A stretch of 64,000 nucleotides of DNA from Salminus brasiliensis (Eukaryota; Chordata; Actinopteri; Characiformes; Bryconidae), in the NCBI RefSeq assembly GCF_030463535.1, contig NC_132893.1:33620191-33684190 (forward strand). Reading direction: 5' to 3'. Below the pieces are notes generated by a model that worked only from the letters and a program-made list of their open reading frames with translations, was not told the DNA's origin and made no database searches. Made by a program: the position numbers and the translations under genes. Below, piece after piece: positions 1-12,879 of this stretch; position 1 is the first letter of the stretch; every line of letters begins with the position of its first letter.

Positions 1-660
1 GTCTGCCTTCCTTCCACACATTAGTGAAGGAATGGGAGGTTCTAAAGAGCTCACTGAACTCCAGCGTGGTTCTGTACGTAATAGGAGCCACAGGGTTGTA
101 TTTTAGGGTCCATGGAACTGATCTTTATCTTCATGAGAGCGGGCAAGTTCAGTCTACGGACAAAAGTATTTGGACACCTACAGGAGCTTTTCTTACATCC
201 CATTCTAAACCCACAGTCATTTTTAATATGGAGCTGCTCCCCCTCTTCGCTCTAAGCTCTACCAGCAGCAGCAGGTCTGGAGCTGCTCAGCACTCGGCCC
301 TGACCCCGCTCTGTAACTATCCGTGGTCTGACAGACACTCGGTGGCTGAGCTGCTCTCTGTGAGCTGTTCCTCCTAAACTCTTCCACTGAGTTATAAGCC
401 TGGGGTTCAAAAGGTTAGGAGCGCAGTTTCCGCCTGAGCAGTTTTGGAGTTGTGCTGTCACCCCCTTCAAAAACCTGTTGACCCAAAACATGTTAATAAC
501 CCAGTGGTCAGCTGCAGCTTTTGTACGTGTGTTTAGAGTCAACAGGCTCTGTGTTATTGTTCTGGGAAGAGCCAGCAAGCTCATTAGGCCCTCACAGCCA
601 CACAGACAAGTGTGAATAGCCCAGGGTTACATACACCATAAGCTGACGACTACACTGACT

Positions 661-1164
661 ACACTACATGTCCAAATGTTTGTGGACACCCCTTCCAATG
701 AATGCATTCAGCTACTTCAGGTTGCACCCATTGCTGACACAGATGTGCATAAAAATGCATACTTAGAGCTTGTCTAGTCCCTGTAGAGAAGTACTGCCAA
801 TAGAATAGGACTCTCTCGGGAGCAGATAAACATCATGAACCTATTGGCACCATGATGCCTAATGACAGGCGTGGGCTAGTAGAGGGATATAAAGCCCCCC
901 AGCATTGAGCTGTGGAGCAGTGGAAGAGCTGTGTTCTCAGGAATGATGGATGGTGGAGCTCCATCCAGTACTTTTGGAATGAGTGTGGGAGTTGTGGTGG
1001 TGATCATCATCCAAAATCCTGACCTCACTCTCCTCACAGCAATGCTCCTCCAACATCTAGTAGAAACTCTTCTTCCCTGGACAGTAGAGACAAAAGTTAC
1101 TCCAACTAAAGCAGGATCAATTCTGCAAAAAAAGCAGGTGTCCCAATATTTTTGTCCATATAGC
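661..1164 (+). mobile_element. MITE family A, full-length copy
   Basis: Imperfect terminal inverted repeats: ACACTACATGTCCAAATG at the left, and the complement of CTATATGGACAAAAATATTG at the right. The body recurs in the window at 44705-45197, 55783-56335 and 57716-58152 and as fragments. No coding capacity. TA-rich ends suggest a Tc1/mariner-type origin (inference). Confidence 0.75.
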
Positions 1165-2074
1165 ATACATTCATACGCCTTACATCGGGTGCATGTATGG
1201 CCCAGACTACCTCAGTTAGTAAACAGTATGTTTGTTACAGTAGTAAGTCATGGCTGGACGAGACACAGCACACAGACATGCTGGAAAGTCCCGCGCTCTC
1301 TCTCCTGGAGAGATAAGGAGCTGAGGGCCACCATCCTACGCAAGCTCCACTTATCACCCAGCAGATAAGAGACTCCTGCAAAGGAAAGCAGCATTCCTGT
1401 TTGTAAAACAGGTGCAGAGCAGAGCATGGAGTTATGAAAGCAATACCAGTAATCTGCAGTTGTTATGATCTCGAGATCAACTGAGCTTAAAGTCATAAAT
1501 ACTGGGACGGGGACTGTGGGCTCACTGCCAGGCTGGGGACTATAGTTCAGTGAGTTTGATACGAAGCTTAATAAATAGTTTAGATGTAAAGGTTGGTGGC
1601 AGGCAGTGGTTCATTTAGTGTTGTGTTTAAACCCCGACCACTAGGTGGCAGTGTTGTTACAGCACTGTAACAACAGGGGCAGATTTAGGTATGGATAGGA
1701 TGGACATGGGTAGCTGCCCAGGACGCCCATACAAACCCTGAAAATCAGGTGGGGATGCCAGTCCGTCCGTTTTGTGCCAGTTGTTTCCAATTAAAACTCA
1801 ACGTTCCCAGTGGAGGCAACTTCTTTAAATTGGGAACGTTGGTTATTCACATTGTTTGTACCCAGTTCAGGGTGTTTATTGGCAAGAAGAGGCAATTCCA
1901 CTGACTGACGAACAACATTTTCTGGTGCTGACGGTCAAGACGGTCGACGGTTAGCCACAAAGCTAACCAGTGTCTGTGCTCCTGAGAGGAGATGTAATCT
2001 TAGGTAAACTGAGGTTGGGTCTCCTTGCTGGAAGTATTATAGTAAAGTGAAGTGGTGTAAAGACACACTGCGGT

Positions 2075-2210
2075 GTGCCAGCCCCTGGCCTTGCGACTGC
2101 AGTGTTGTTGCCCAATCCACCAGCCTCACCCAACATCGCTACCGCAGTGTTAGTACATCAGCCACCGGCCTCGCCCAGCATTGCTACAGCAGCATTAGTC
2201 TCAAGTCATG
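2075..2210 (+). repeat. three tandem ~45-bp units
   Basis: Three diverged units which, read in one frame, give variants of PPASPNIATAVLV. No homology recognised. Probably a short tandem repeat and not a gene. Confidence 0.4.
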
Positions 2211-2757
2211 TTAATAAGGTCCTGGGCCCTTTACATCTAAACACTAGTAAATATGAGGGTCTACATTTTAAGGCTCTAATGGCAAGACTTGAGTCCTTTA
2301 CTGTTCAGGAAACATAATAGAGGTCATTTTTTTACCATAAAGAGCAGATATTTTGGTCCCAAACTTCCCATTGTTGAAATGCTATTGACGACTCTATGCA
2401 GCTAATGGCGGTCCGTCAAAAACTAGGCTGGCCTGTTTTTCTTGTGTTCAAATGACTATATCAAAAAGTTATTTAACTTAAATGGTTTAAGACAATCCGT
2501 TTTCTTAAACCATCCAAGTTCACGTTAACTAGCCAGGTTTTAGAGCACCTCATTAAGAAGACAAAACCATGACTCATTATTTTAACATACACTAGGCCAA
2601 AAGCAAGGCTGTCAAATTTAGCCAGAAACAGAAATGGGGAAATACTGGGGAGTTTTTTTTATATGGGATGCAATTTAACAGGAAGTGTAGAAAACGTATT
2701 GCTAAGGTCGGTATTGTAGTTATAAAATGTTGAGCGATACTCAGCCCAGCCCTACGT

Positions 2758-2935
2758 ACGGCTTTCTTGTTAGCATAGTGGATTGCATCCCTGCCGGTCA
2801 CACAGAAGACAGAGGTTTGATTCCCAAACGGGGAGACGGTCTTTATGGGAACCCTGGCAGATGACATAAGGTTGTGGGTTCAATACCCGAGCTCAGCTTG
2901 TGTTCTTACAGTGTGTGTGTTTGATCACTAGTGTG
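2758..2935 (+). mobile_element. tRNA-derived SINE fragment
   Basis: Contains tRNA-like box elements, GTTTGATTCCC and GGGTTCAATACCC, followed by GT-rich sequence. Degenerate. Confidence 0.4.
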
Positions 2936-3201
2936 TGTGATTGTCTTGTCTTGTCTATTAGTCAGTATTAGTTGAAAGTATCACGCTATACTCAACCCAG
3001 CATCTCCAGGCCTGCTGTCGGCCTAAAACTATTCTTAATCCCGATTTTTGAACGATGCTACATTTCCTGCTCATCCTATGAGAAAACTACAGACTGAATT
3101 ACGTAGCAATCGGAGGTCCAGTAAATATGAACCGCTCCTGTAATGAAGAGAAGTCAAAAACAGGTTTTTAAATTGTATAAAATATTTAATTGATTTCTTC
3201 C

Positions 3202-5404
3202 TTTATTCATAACATTGTTTCATTAAAGACAATCAAAAAGATTCATTCAACCTCCTTCTGCCTGTTAATACATTAGTAAAAATCCACTGACAGGGTTTTA
3301 CTACAACCTGCCAAAACAATCCCCCACACACACTCACCACACACTCTCACCATACACACACACACACACACCCCGTACCTCATGAGCAGTAACAGCTAAA
3401 GTGGATCTGATCATGCTTCATTCACGTCCCATCAAAACAACACTAACAAAATTCATCAGTGACACCAAATATGAAAAACTAATAAATAACAATAACAGTC
3501 GATGTGAACTGAGCTGAAAGTTCGTCAGACCACATCACTCAAGGCAGCTGATAAAGCTAGTGACCACTTCTTCTTACCTGACCAGACCAGCTGAGCGTAG
3601 ACAAGGTACTGACAAAAGATACTACACCTATAGTAACATTACTGGACTGACCCTGATACTGAGAGCAGGTGGTTATTGCTGAGGAAGAGATCGGTCAGAA
3701 AGGTCAGCACTGACCACAGAGCTGTCACTCAACTGCAAACACAGAGAGGTTAAAATCAAAAGGTAAAAAAAAAGAGAGAGAGGAACGGGCTGTACATTTC
3801 AGAGCCCACAGAGAGCTGGAACCCCATTCCTGACAGGTGGAATGGTTGGGGGGGGCTCGGTCCTCCCCTTTTCTCTGCCCAACTGCAAAAACTTTGAATT
3901 ATGGCTCATATTAACTTATTTCACTTCTTGAAATGTTACATTTATGTAAAAATGACATAAAATGAAATAAAATTTGATCATTTCCAGACAAGAAATCTAA
4001 ATAATAAAATAACAAAAAATAAGTCAAAATGCAGAAAAAATTAAGCACTATTTAAAGACAAGTGAGTCCAAAGGTGAGGAAATAAGGCATTCCTTTAAGA
4101 CAAGAATTATTAAAAAAAAAATTTTTTTTAAATGTTGCAATTTAGGATTATTTAAAGAAATAAAAAAAAAAACATTAAAAATATTATTTTGATACAATAA
4201 GTCCCAACAAAAATCTTTTTTATTCAATTAAAAATAAATTAATAATTAAATAATTAAAAAAATGATCCTGGGCCTTAAAAACTGATATATGTAAATAAGC
4301 TCTGTTTTGATTGGCTGCCCTGTATTGTATTGTGCCTCATTCCAAAAGCAGTTTGGGCCGAAACACTTTTTGTAACTTTAGGGTGAATGAGCAGAGCTAA
4401 ACGTCTGTAGGCTGATTAACAGATGTACACATGTAAATGTACACCCAATTCAAAACATGAACTGAATGTTACCATAAAAATCTCAATTCAAGACAAACAA
4501 TTGAAGCAAAGATTTCTTCTCTTATGAGTTCAAAGCTAGCTTTGTAAACCAAAAACCCAGCTTCACACATAGTGTTCTGAATCCGTACAGTACTGTGCAA
4601 AAGTTTTAGTCTCCTGTGAAAATGATAATAAAAACTCCTTATCTGGGCAGTAAAACTCTGATATTAGAATAAACACTGATAATAACACTCCTACAGAAAG
4701 TGGTGGTGGTTCTCCATCACTGTGTTTATCATTAGAACATCTCCAAAGTTCTCCTCTCTCATGGAGTCTAGTATCACGCTGTGCTGGCTGGACTGGTGGG
4801 CGTCCAGGAGAACCCTGGAGGAACCGAGCTCTGTTCTTCAGACTAGCTCACAGACAAGATCTCACTACTTTCTTTCTTCAGAATGAGAAGCTCTTGTTTC
4901 TCCATTTTACTGGATTAATGCTCACCTGCTTTATCTGATCTGATGGGATCTGGAGCTTCTACAGCAGAAACCCTTTCATGATTAATGAGTTGTATTGTAA
5001 TTAGGGGCCTGAAACTTCTGCACAGTACTGTACATTTTCTTGAGGTCACCGTTCATCACAGTAGCTCTCCAAGTGTCGTCCAGTCCTTTCAGCCCTTCAG
5101 TAAACTGGTGGCAGAGTCAGTGTTGTATATGGCAGTATAAAGGCATGCTTCACTATCTCTCCAACTTCCACTACAAAATGTTCTTGGACTACGAAGGCAG
5201 CGGTGCCACAAACGGCTCGGAATAAGAGTACAGAGTGTCTGAGTGTTAACAAAACCAGTGTAGAACATCAGCAGCTGTCCGCTTCCCCCTCACCAGCTCA
5301 GAGAAACAGAGGTCAGTCATGACCACTTTGGTCCAACCGTGGCAGCTGGTTTCCTTCATGTCATTGGCAGTTGAGTTGGAGAAGGATGAGGTGGCCCTTC
5401 AGTG
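3202..5404 (-). other. pigo: probable pigo 3' UTR
   Basis: There is no AATAAA on the sense strand between the stop and the MITE at 5033. The first well-formed signal seen is AATAAAGG at 3207-3202, followed by AT- and GT-rich sequence. The interval carries a MITE (4585-5033), an AT-rich stretch (3880-4260) and no other gene. The true end could be nearer the stop. Confidence 0.35.
4585..5033. mobile_element. MITE family C, complete
   Basis: Terminal inverted repeats GTACAGTACTGTGCAAAAG and its near-complement at the right end, CTTCTGCACAGTACTGTAC. An internal portion recurs at 28155-28590. No coding frame. The ends resemble Tc1-like termini. Confidence 0.75.
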
Positions 5405-5534
5405 CTACCTGGAGTTATGTGGAAGGAGTTTCTGGAATAAGCGAGCCACGGCCACGTCCACCCTCATGACCAGAGCGACTCCCACCAGCACGAACACACT
5501 GCTCACGATGAAGCCGCTAGCCTCGAACATTAGC
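5405..5534 (-). CDS. pigo: pigo coding exon 12 and stop (residues 1036-1078)
   Basis: Encodes the last membrane segment, [21 protein letters not shown], a near match to human. It stops at TAG (5405-5407). The acceptor is GTGTGCGCACACAG, part of a short GT-rich palindrome. Confidence 0.95.
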
Positions 5535-6014
5535 CTGTGTGCGCACACAAACACACAGAGGGATAATGGGTCACATATCATGAGTAAATTTTCAATCAAG
5601 CTGTGGTGTAAAATGGCGGATGCTACTGCACTATGGAGCTTTGGTGGTGGAGCTGCAGGTGGAGAACCTCTCTCCAGAACTGCTGCTGTGTAACGCTGCA
5701 GAACCCATAGAGTCATACTAGTGTAAAATACTGTAGTATTACTCTATCGCCTCAGCCCACATGCTGCTCTACCTTCAGATCAAGCTTCTGGAGCTCTCAG
5801 CTTGCCCAGAAATGCATGTGTACAGCTAGGTGTCCATGAGGGGGCGCTCAAAGGCTGATTTGTATTTATGACAGTGGTGTAAAAATTAATTATGCTCCCA
5901 ACTGTAGGGGGAGCCCAAGAGCTAAAGTCCCAATTCTTGCATACTGCTGCTTTACTATTTTTACCCAACCTCAATAACAGCCAATCAAAATTTTTGACGT
6001 TATTGATGTGGGGG

Positions 6015-6075
<61 letters not shown>

Positions 6076-6183
6076 CTGCCTTTCACTTACTTGGGTGCAA
6101 ACACTTTCCACACCATGAGGTGTCTCCTGAGAATCGCTGCAGCACACACTGAGGCCAACACCTGTATATATACAAAAGTAATG

Positions 6184-6249
<66 letters not shown>

Positions 6250-6332
6250 GACCTCCTGCCCCCCAGGCAAAAATACACACAAACAAACAGACTCCCCATT
6301 ACAAACAGGGGTGTGTTTGTGTGTGTTTGTGT

Positions 6333-6368
<36 letters not shown>

Positions 6369-9300
6369 CTGTGCTCCGCTGATGAACAGGTAGCGCAGCG
6401 CCAGCTGCAGCAGTGCTGAACTGAACTGCTGAGGGTTTTCTCGCAGCCTCATCTCCATGGCAACGTCATCTCCATCCTCCCCTGCGCCCGAGCGGCCGGT
6501 TCGAGTCCCACGGACCTCACGCACCAGTGGCCAGAACAGCAACAACGGACACCCAACTAGTCACAGACACCGACAGACAGACAGACAGACAGACAGACAG
6601 CAAGTTAAGATCAGCATCTCTATTATAACTTTTATTAGTTTATATAAAAATCTCTTATATATTCTACCTCTGACCTCGGATGCACTCGATCACTGCAAGG
6701 CTAAAGTCGCTAACAAACCTGCTGATGTAGTTTAAACACTTCAAAGCAAAACGTCCACTAGAGGGCAGTTCAGAGTCCAGCGTTTCTTACAGCAATAGAC
6801 ATGGCGATGGTGGAGGAAGTCGTGATAATGGCAGCTCAAAACAATGCCAAAAAGTCTGTATGGTAGTGTTCGTGTGTTTCGCTTCAGCTATTGGCTAGAG
6901 ATGCACTGATCCGACTTTTTCTGTTCCGATACGATACATAAACTTTGTGTATCGGCTGATACCAGATACCATTGTTGAATTAATAAACCAAATACCTCAC
7001 TATGTGGGAGAGACTAAAGGCCTCAGGATTGACAAACATTATTTTACTAACTTTATAAAACAAACTAGGACAAATAAATAAATGGAAAATGAATATATTG
7101 CAGTTTATTTGTCGCTAAAATAAATAATGGTGCTGGACCTTGACACAGTGTCGTCTGGGCTCAGGACTTTTATCTTGAAATTTTTTGTTTTTTTTTTAAT
7201 AATATTTGTTACAATTTTCTTCCCAATTTGAACCGTCAATTACAAAACCTGCTCGTACCCTCCCCACGCGATGCCCCCCGACACTAGTGAGGACGGACTA
7301 ACCCCTGCTACCAATGCAACATGACCGGGCAACTCAGCTTTGACACACCAGCCCACAGTCGCCAGAGAGGCAGCAAAGCGATGTGGGGAGAGAGCGCCAT
7401 CTATCCACCCACCCTACTCACTCTGGGCCTCGGCTGCCGATGGCTAGCAGCATGATCGGGATTCGAACCAGTGGTCCTCTGATCATAGTAACAGCGCCTT
7501 AGTCCACTGGACCACTCGGGCCTGTATTCTCAAATTTAAAGTCTGTGAGACCAAAAAGGAGCTAGCAGCTCCTCCCTTCTCGGTTCTCCTTATACGCCAT
7601 TACCACCATTACCGCCTCCCCCTCGCCCTCAGCTGTCCTCCATTATAGATGCAAGTCTCCAAAGCTGAGGCTTTCAAAACGGCGGGGCGACGAGTCCTAG
7701 TATCAAATCAGTGCATCTCTACTTTTGGCTACACTGCCACCACGATTTCCAATGGTCCTCCTCCATCCCATCTGTATCCGTAAGCTTCACACAAATACGA
7801 CTGAATACCTTTGGGACGTGGTAGGCAGGTTAACATCCAACATCCTGACCTCACTAACGCTTTCATCATTGCCATCAAATCCTCAGAGCAATGCTCCTCT
7901 AAAATCTAGTAGATAGCCTTCTTCCCTGGACAGTAGAGAGAGAGAGAGACAACAACTCCAACAAAAGCAGGATCAACTCTTTTTAATACACCTTGATTTT
8001 CACGAGAAACAACGAATAAGCGTGAAAGTGTCCAAATACTTTTGTCAACATAGTAACTATAAAGAGGGGGGGGCTTTTGAAGCGGTCAGATGAGCGGGTC
8101 AGTTAATCATGACTCTGATCACTGCTTCGTAATCTTGGTCAAACTTCAAACAATGTGTTCACAGAGGTGTTTGACCCTCGACTCTACGTTACATCCTGAC
8201 TTCAAAGCCCAGAAGTTATTAACCTTCATCCCCCAATAATGAGCCACTGAATATAATAAACAGACGCTACTAAAGAGTTATTAATGATCTATTAAAGAGC
8301 ACCCAGCAATGCCAGCTCTCATTTGACAGCACAGACTTTCTATCCGTGAGTGTGCAAAAGTATCCAGACACCCCTTCTAATTGTAAGTGGTGCATCCATC
8401 AGATGCCCTGGAGCAGCATATGATCAGCTAGAGGTGGCCAGCACTGAGCTGTAGAGCAGTGGAGCTGCATTCCCTGGAGAGATGGAGCTCCAATCAGTAA
8501 ATCTGAGAAGAACTGTGAAAGAGTGCCAGAAGTAATAATCTGCAAACCCCCTTTTAAGGTTGAATGCAATCAATTCCTCCTCACAGCAATGTTCCAACAT
8601 CCCAGATCCAGAAGTAAACACTATTCAACTGTCCAACTCTAGGATGATGCATCTAGGATGAGTTGGAGTGGCAGAACTAACCATCAGACATCAGTAAATG
8701 ACCTCACTGATGCTCTAATGGGGCTGAAGCAATCAAATCCTCTTCACAGCAATGTTCCAACATCTAATGTAAAGCCTTTTCCAAAATATCAGAGGCTGTC
8801 ACTGCAGCAAAGGTGGACAAACCTCTTATAAGCACTCTTGCCAGACTTCAGAACAAAAAAGGTGTGAGTTGGAGATCCAGAACCAACCATCCAACATCAG
8901 AAACCAGCCATCGGTGACCTCATTAATGGCCTAGTGGGGCTGAATGCAATCAAGTTCTCCTCACAGCAAGTTTCCAACATCTAGTGAAAAGGCTGTTACT
9001 GCAGCAGAGGTGGACATGCTTCCTATTAATACCCTTGATTTCAGTAGAAACAGCTGCTTGGTATCTGCTTCTGCATTCTCTGGAGGGATGGAGCTCCATT
9101 AATTCACTAGTAGGAGTTGGAGCTCCAGAACCAACCGTCCAACATCAGAACCCTTGAAGCTCCAGGCTTACAGAAGGCACCGTTTTTAGTTATGCTAAAC
9201 CTTATAGCAACCAATGATTGTTAGTTATATAATTAATTATATGAGACCATTAAGGAACAATTGGAGGTTCTGTGCTTTAGGGAACCTTCAAGGAACCTCA

Positions 9301-11230
9301 AAGCACCTTAAGAGGCTCCAACAGTTCCTCAAGGATCGCATACTTTAAACAGTGTAGCTCCACATGGCTTGAAGAGCTTCTGCATCTACCTGCAAAGAGG
9401 ATGTGCGAGGCAAAGGTGTTCAGGGTGACGAGAGCGGCGGGCAGCACCGTGCCAGAGTGGCCTTGCGGGAACCCAACAAACGCAGCGCCCCACTGGATGG
9501 ATGGAAAGGTGGGCAGGTGGCCCGTGGCATGGAAAAACTGGGAGGCAGCAAGAGACCACAGAACCACTGGCGCCCACGGCACGCTGAAGATATCTGAGGA
9601 GGGGAAACACAGTCTTTATAGATTAGCGTGGAATTTAAGCCCAGATCTGAGCAAAATATCTATATCTAATGACCCTGCAAGGCTTCCACAGAGACCCTGT
9701 GAAGATGCAGATGAACCACCAAACAGGGAAGAAAGCCGAGCTTACTAGAGTGACTCTGCAGGCTGGAGAGAGTGCTGGAGGAGGCGTGGAGGTGCAGCAG
9801 CGCCGCGGCCTGCAGCAGCATCAGCAAGAAGGCCAGTGCCATGCCTTCAGGGTGCAGCAGCAGCAGCCCCAGGCCCAGCATGCCACAGAGCAAGACCAGC
9901 GGAGCGGAGTACACCGTGCCCAGCCCGTAGGCCTCCACAGCCGGCCGGCCGTCTTCCTCAGCCCCCTCAGCCCTGCCGTCCTCCAGAGATCGACGCATGC
10001 GCTGGTACAGCTGCGGTATGAGGTGGTGCAGCTCCGCCTGAGGGCTGATTCCTGTGCTAGCACGGTACCTGGGTGGAGGCATGGAGGGCCCACGGGAGTT
10101 TACGGGAGCCCGTGTCTTCAGGAACACGGTCAGAGGGTCCAGCCACAGCAGCAGCAGCCCGAGGCCCAGCAGGCCAAAGGAGACGCGTGGCAAAGCCACC
10201 TGCGCCAGGCTAGGATGGAATTTAGAAATCAGAGAGTTGAAAAAAATAACATGACAAAACATACAATACATGGACAAAAGTATTGGGACACCTGCTCATT
10301 CATTGTTTCTTCTGAAACTAAGGGTTGATCCTGCTTTTGTTGGAGTAACTGTCTCTACTGACCAGGGAAGAAGGCTTTCTACTAGATTCTGGAGAAGCAT
10401 TGCTGTGAGGATCTGATTGCATTCAGCGACAAGAGCGTTCAGCTCACTGCTGGGAGGCTTTATACCCTAACCCACGCCTGATATTAGGCAGCATGGTGGC
10501 AATAGGTTTACGATGTTTATCTGCTCCAGAGAGTCCTATTCTATTGGCAGTTCTTCTCTACAGGGACTAGACAAGCTGTGTGTGTGCATTTGCATATCTG
10601 TGTCAGCAATGGGTGATTATTATTATTATTATTATTATTATTATCTGATGTCGACCTGAGGAGGACATTTTTTTCCCCTTTTGAGTCTTGGTTCCTCTCA
10701 AGGTTTCTTCCTCTCAAACCAAGGGTTTTTTTCCTTGCCACTGTCGCCACTGGCTTACCACTTAAAAGAGGCTCGGACCTGGATCTCTTCGTTGTGAAAA
10801 ACGCTATATAAATATTTATTTAAATATAAAATTTGAATTGAACTGAATATAATAATAGTCTGCACCTTCATGCACATATTTATTTTCACATGCATGTTTG
10901 TATTTATTGTCTATTCACTTTGCCCTGTGTCTTGTCTATTGTCCTTGCACTGCTGTCCCACATTCTTTATCTACGACTGCACAGGAGATTTAGCCTAACA
11001 GTGTTTCAGTGTACAACCCTGTACTGGTATAATCACTGTATGTGTGCATCACAGGGTATCACTGATTAGAAGTAGGTAGCTATTAGTATTGTGCTTGTGG
11101 CATTGTGTATTATGTATAGTTTTCTGTTTGTTTATATAAACATTGGCTTCATGTGTTTCATTATACAGTCTTCTACCCCCCCAAAAAATATATAAATTTA
11201 TTATAAATAATAATAAAGAAATAATAAAAA

Positions 11231-11295
<65 letters not shown>

Positions 11296-12844
11296 TACAT
11301 ACATACATACATATACACACACTAGGGATGCACCGATCCGATATTATGATCGAATATCGGTCCCGATATTAATAAAATTAGCTGGATTGGGTATCGGATG
11401 AATAATTAGGCCGATCCATGGAACCAATCCTTTCACTTTAATTTGTTGGTGTAAGACTGCACTAAATGTGCAAATAAATAAATAACAAATGGCAGTTTAG
11501 TACATTTATATCTGGGTTAATTTGTTATACTATATAAAGTAATGTTTAAGTCAATTTTGATGCCTTAAGTCTCTCCTACATGGTGAGATATACGGTTTAT
11601 TAATTCAGCAATGGTATCGGACTGGTATCGGGTATCGACCGATATGCAAAGTTTATGTATCGGTATCAGTATCAGAACTGAAAAAGCTGGATTGGTGCAT
11701 CCCTAATATACACCGCACTTTACGCCCATATCAACCATAACACACAGCGCAGAACCCCAGAGTCTTATCAACTATCCTTTACCTAATCAGCTCCGCCAGG
11801 TTCCTGAAGCTGTCCTCTGGAGTGGCACTAACCGCCCAGTGCAGACCCATGCAGATGGAGGCCAGAGGGAGAAGGAAGCGGGCCGTGAACACAGCCACAC
11901 TGGTGCAGTTTAGGTTGCCGTAGTGCCGCAACCAGCGGTGGAGCAGGAAGGCCCAGGCGGAGAGCGAGGCGAGGGACAGGACGTAGTGCAGGTTGCGCAT
12001 GCGGCTGTCCTGCACCCGCGAGAGCGGCGTGAGAAAGGCAGAGGGCTGGCAGGACCCCTGCTCCTCACGGCAGCTGTGGAAGGAGAGGGAAAGGTACAGG
12101 CAGCCGACTAAAACACCCGCACTGACCAGCAGGGCGGTGCTCTCCCGCCGGACCGTAGAAAGAGGCAGACTAGGCGGAAGAAGGCCTGGAGGCTTCTGAG
12201 TGTCCGGTGGAGGACTGGGCACCAGGAGCCCGTCCCAGTTCAGCCGGAGCGGAACGTACAGGCCCAGTGTGAAGAGCAGGAAGGTGACTACGCGCCCCTC
12301 AGAGATGACGTAGCTGTCCGAAAGTAACGAGGCGCAGCGGAGCAGGAGAATGAGGAGTGGCAGAGGGAGATGCCGCAGAGAGAGTCGGCCGCGTGAGCTG
12401 GACAATACAAACAGAAATATCATATTATACCATATTCATTTCCAGAATTCCAGAAGATTTGTTTAGTAAAATATCTGCATTTTAAAAATGTATTTGTTTA
12501 TGCATTTATTATTATATTTTGTGTTTGTTTGTTTTGTCCAATTTCGGTTTATTGTTGGTTATGATGCATTTTACATTCTTATCATGCAAATCAGTGTAGT
12601 GTTTTACAAACTTTTTATTTACTAATTTTTTTATTTACTATTATTTATTAAGCTGTTCAGTAATAAAATTATATTAAATAAGTAATAAAAGTAATATAAA
12701 ATCTGAAAAGTAATATTAATATTAATATTAATATTAAATAATTATAAAATAATGTTTAATAGCATTTAAATTTTTGAACACTTTACTTTTTTATTTTGCA
12801 TATTGCTTTCATTTTTCATTTATTATATATATATATATATTTGT

Positions 12845-12879
<35 letters not shown>

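Larger units (their letters stand above)
1..3180. other. gene-free flank downstream of pigo
   Basis: No recognisable exon. It holds a MITE (661-1164), a CTCF-like GACCACTAGGTGGCAGTG (1636-1653), a 45-bp tandem repeat (2075-2210) and a SINE-like piece (2758-2935). Positions 1-650 show nothing identifiable. Confidence 0.6.

Noticed and set aside
9669-10328. 219-codon plus-strand open frame
   Set aside because: Exactly antisense to pigo coding exon 8, whose minus-strand translation matches the family and splices in phase.
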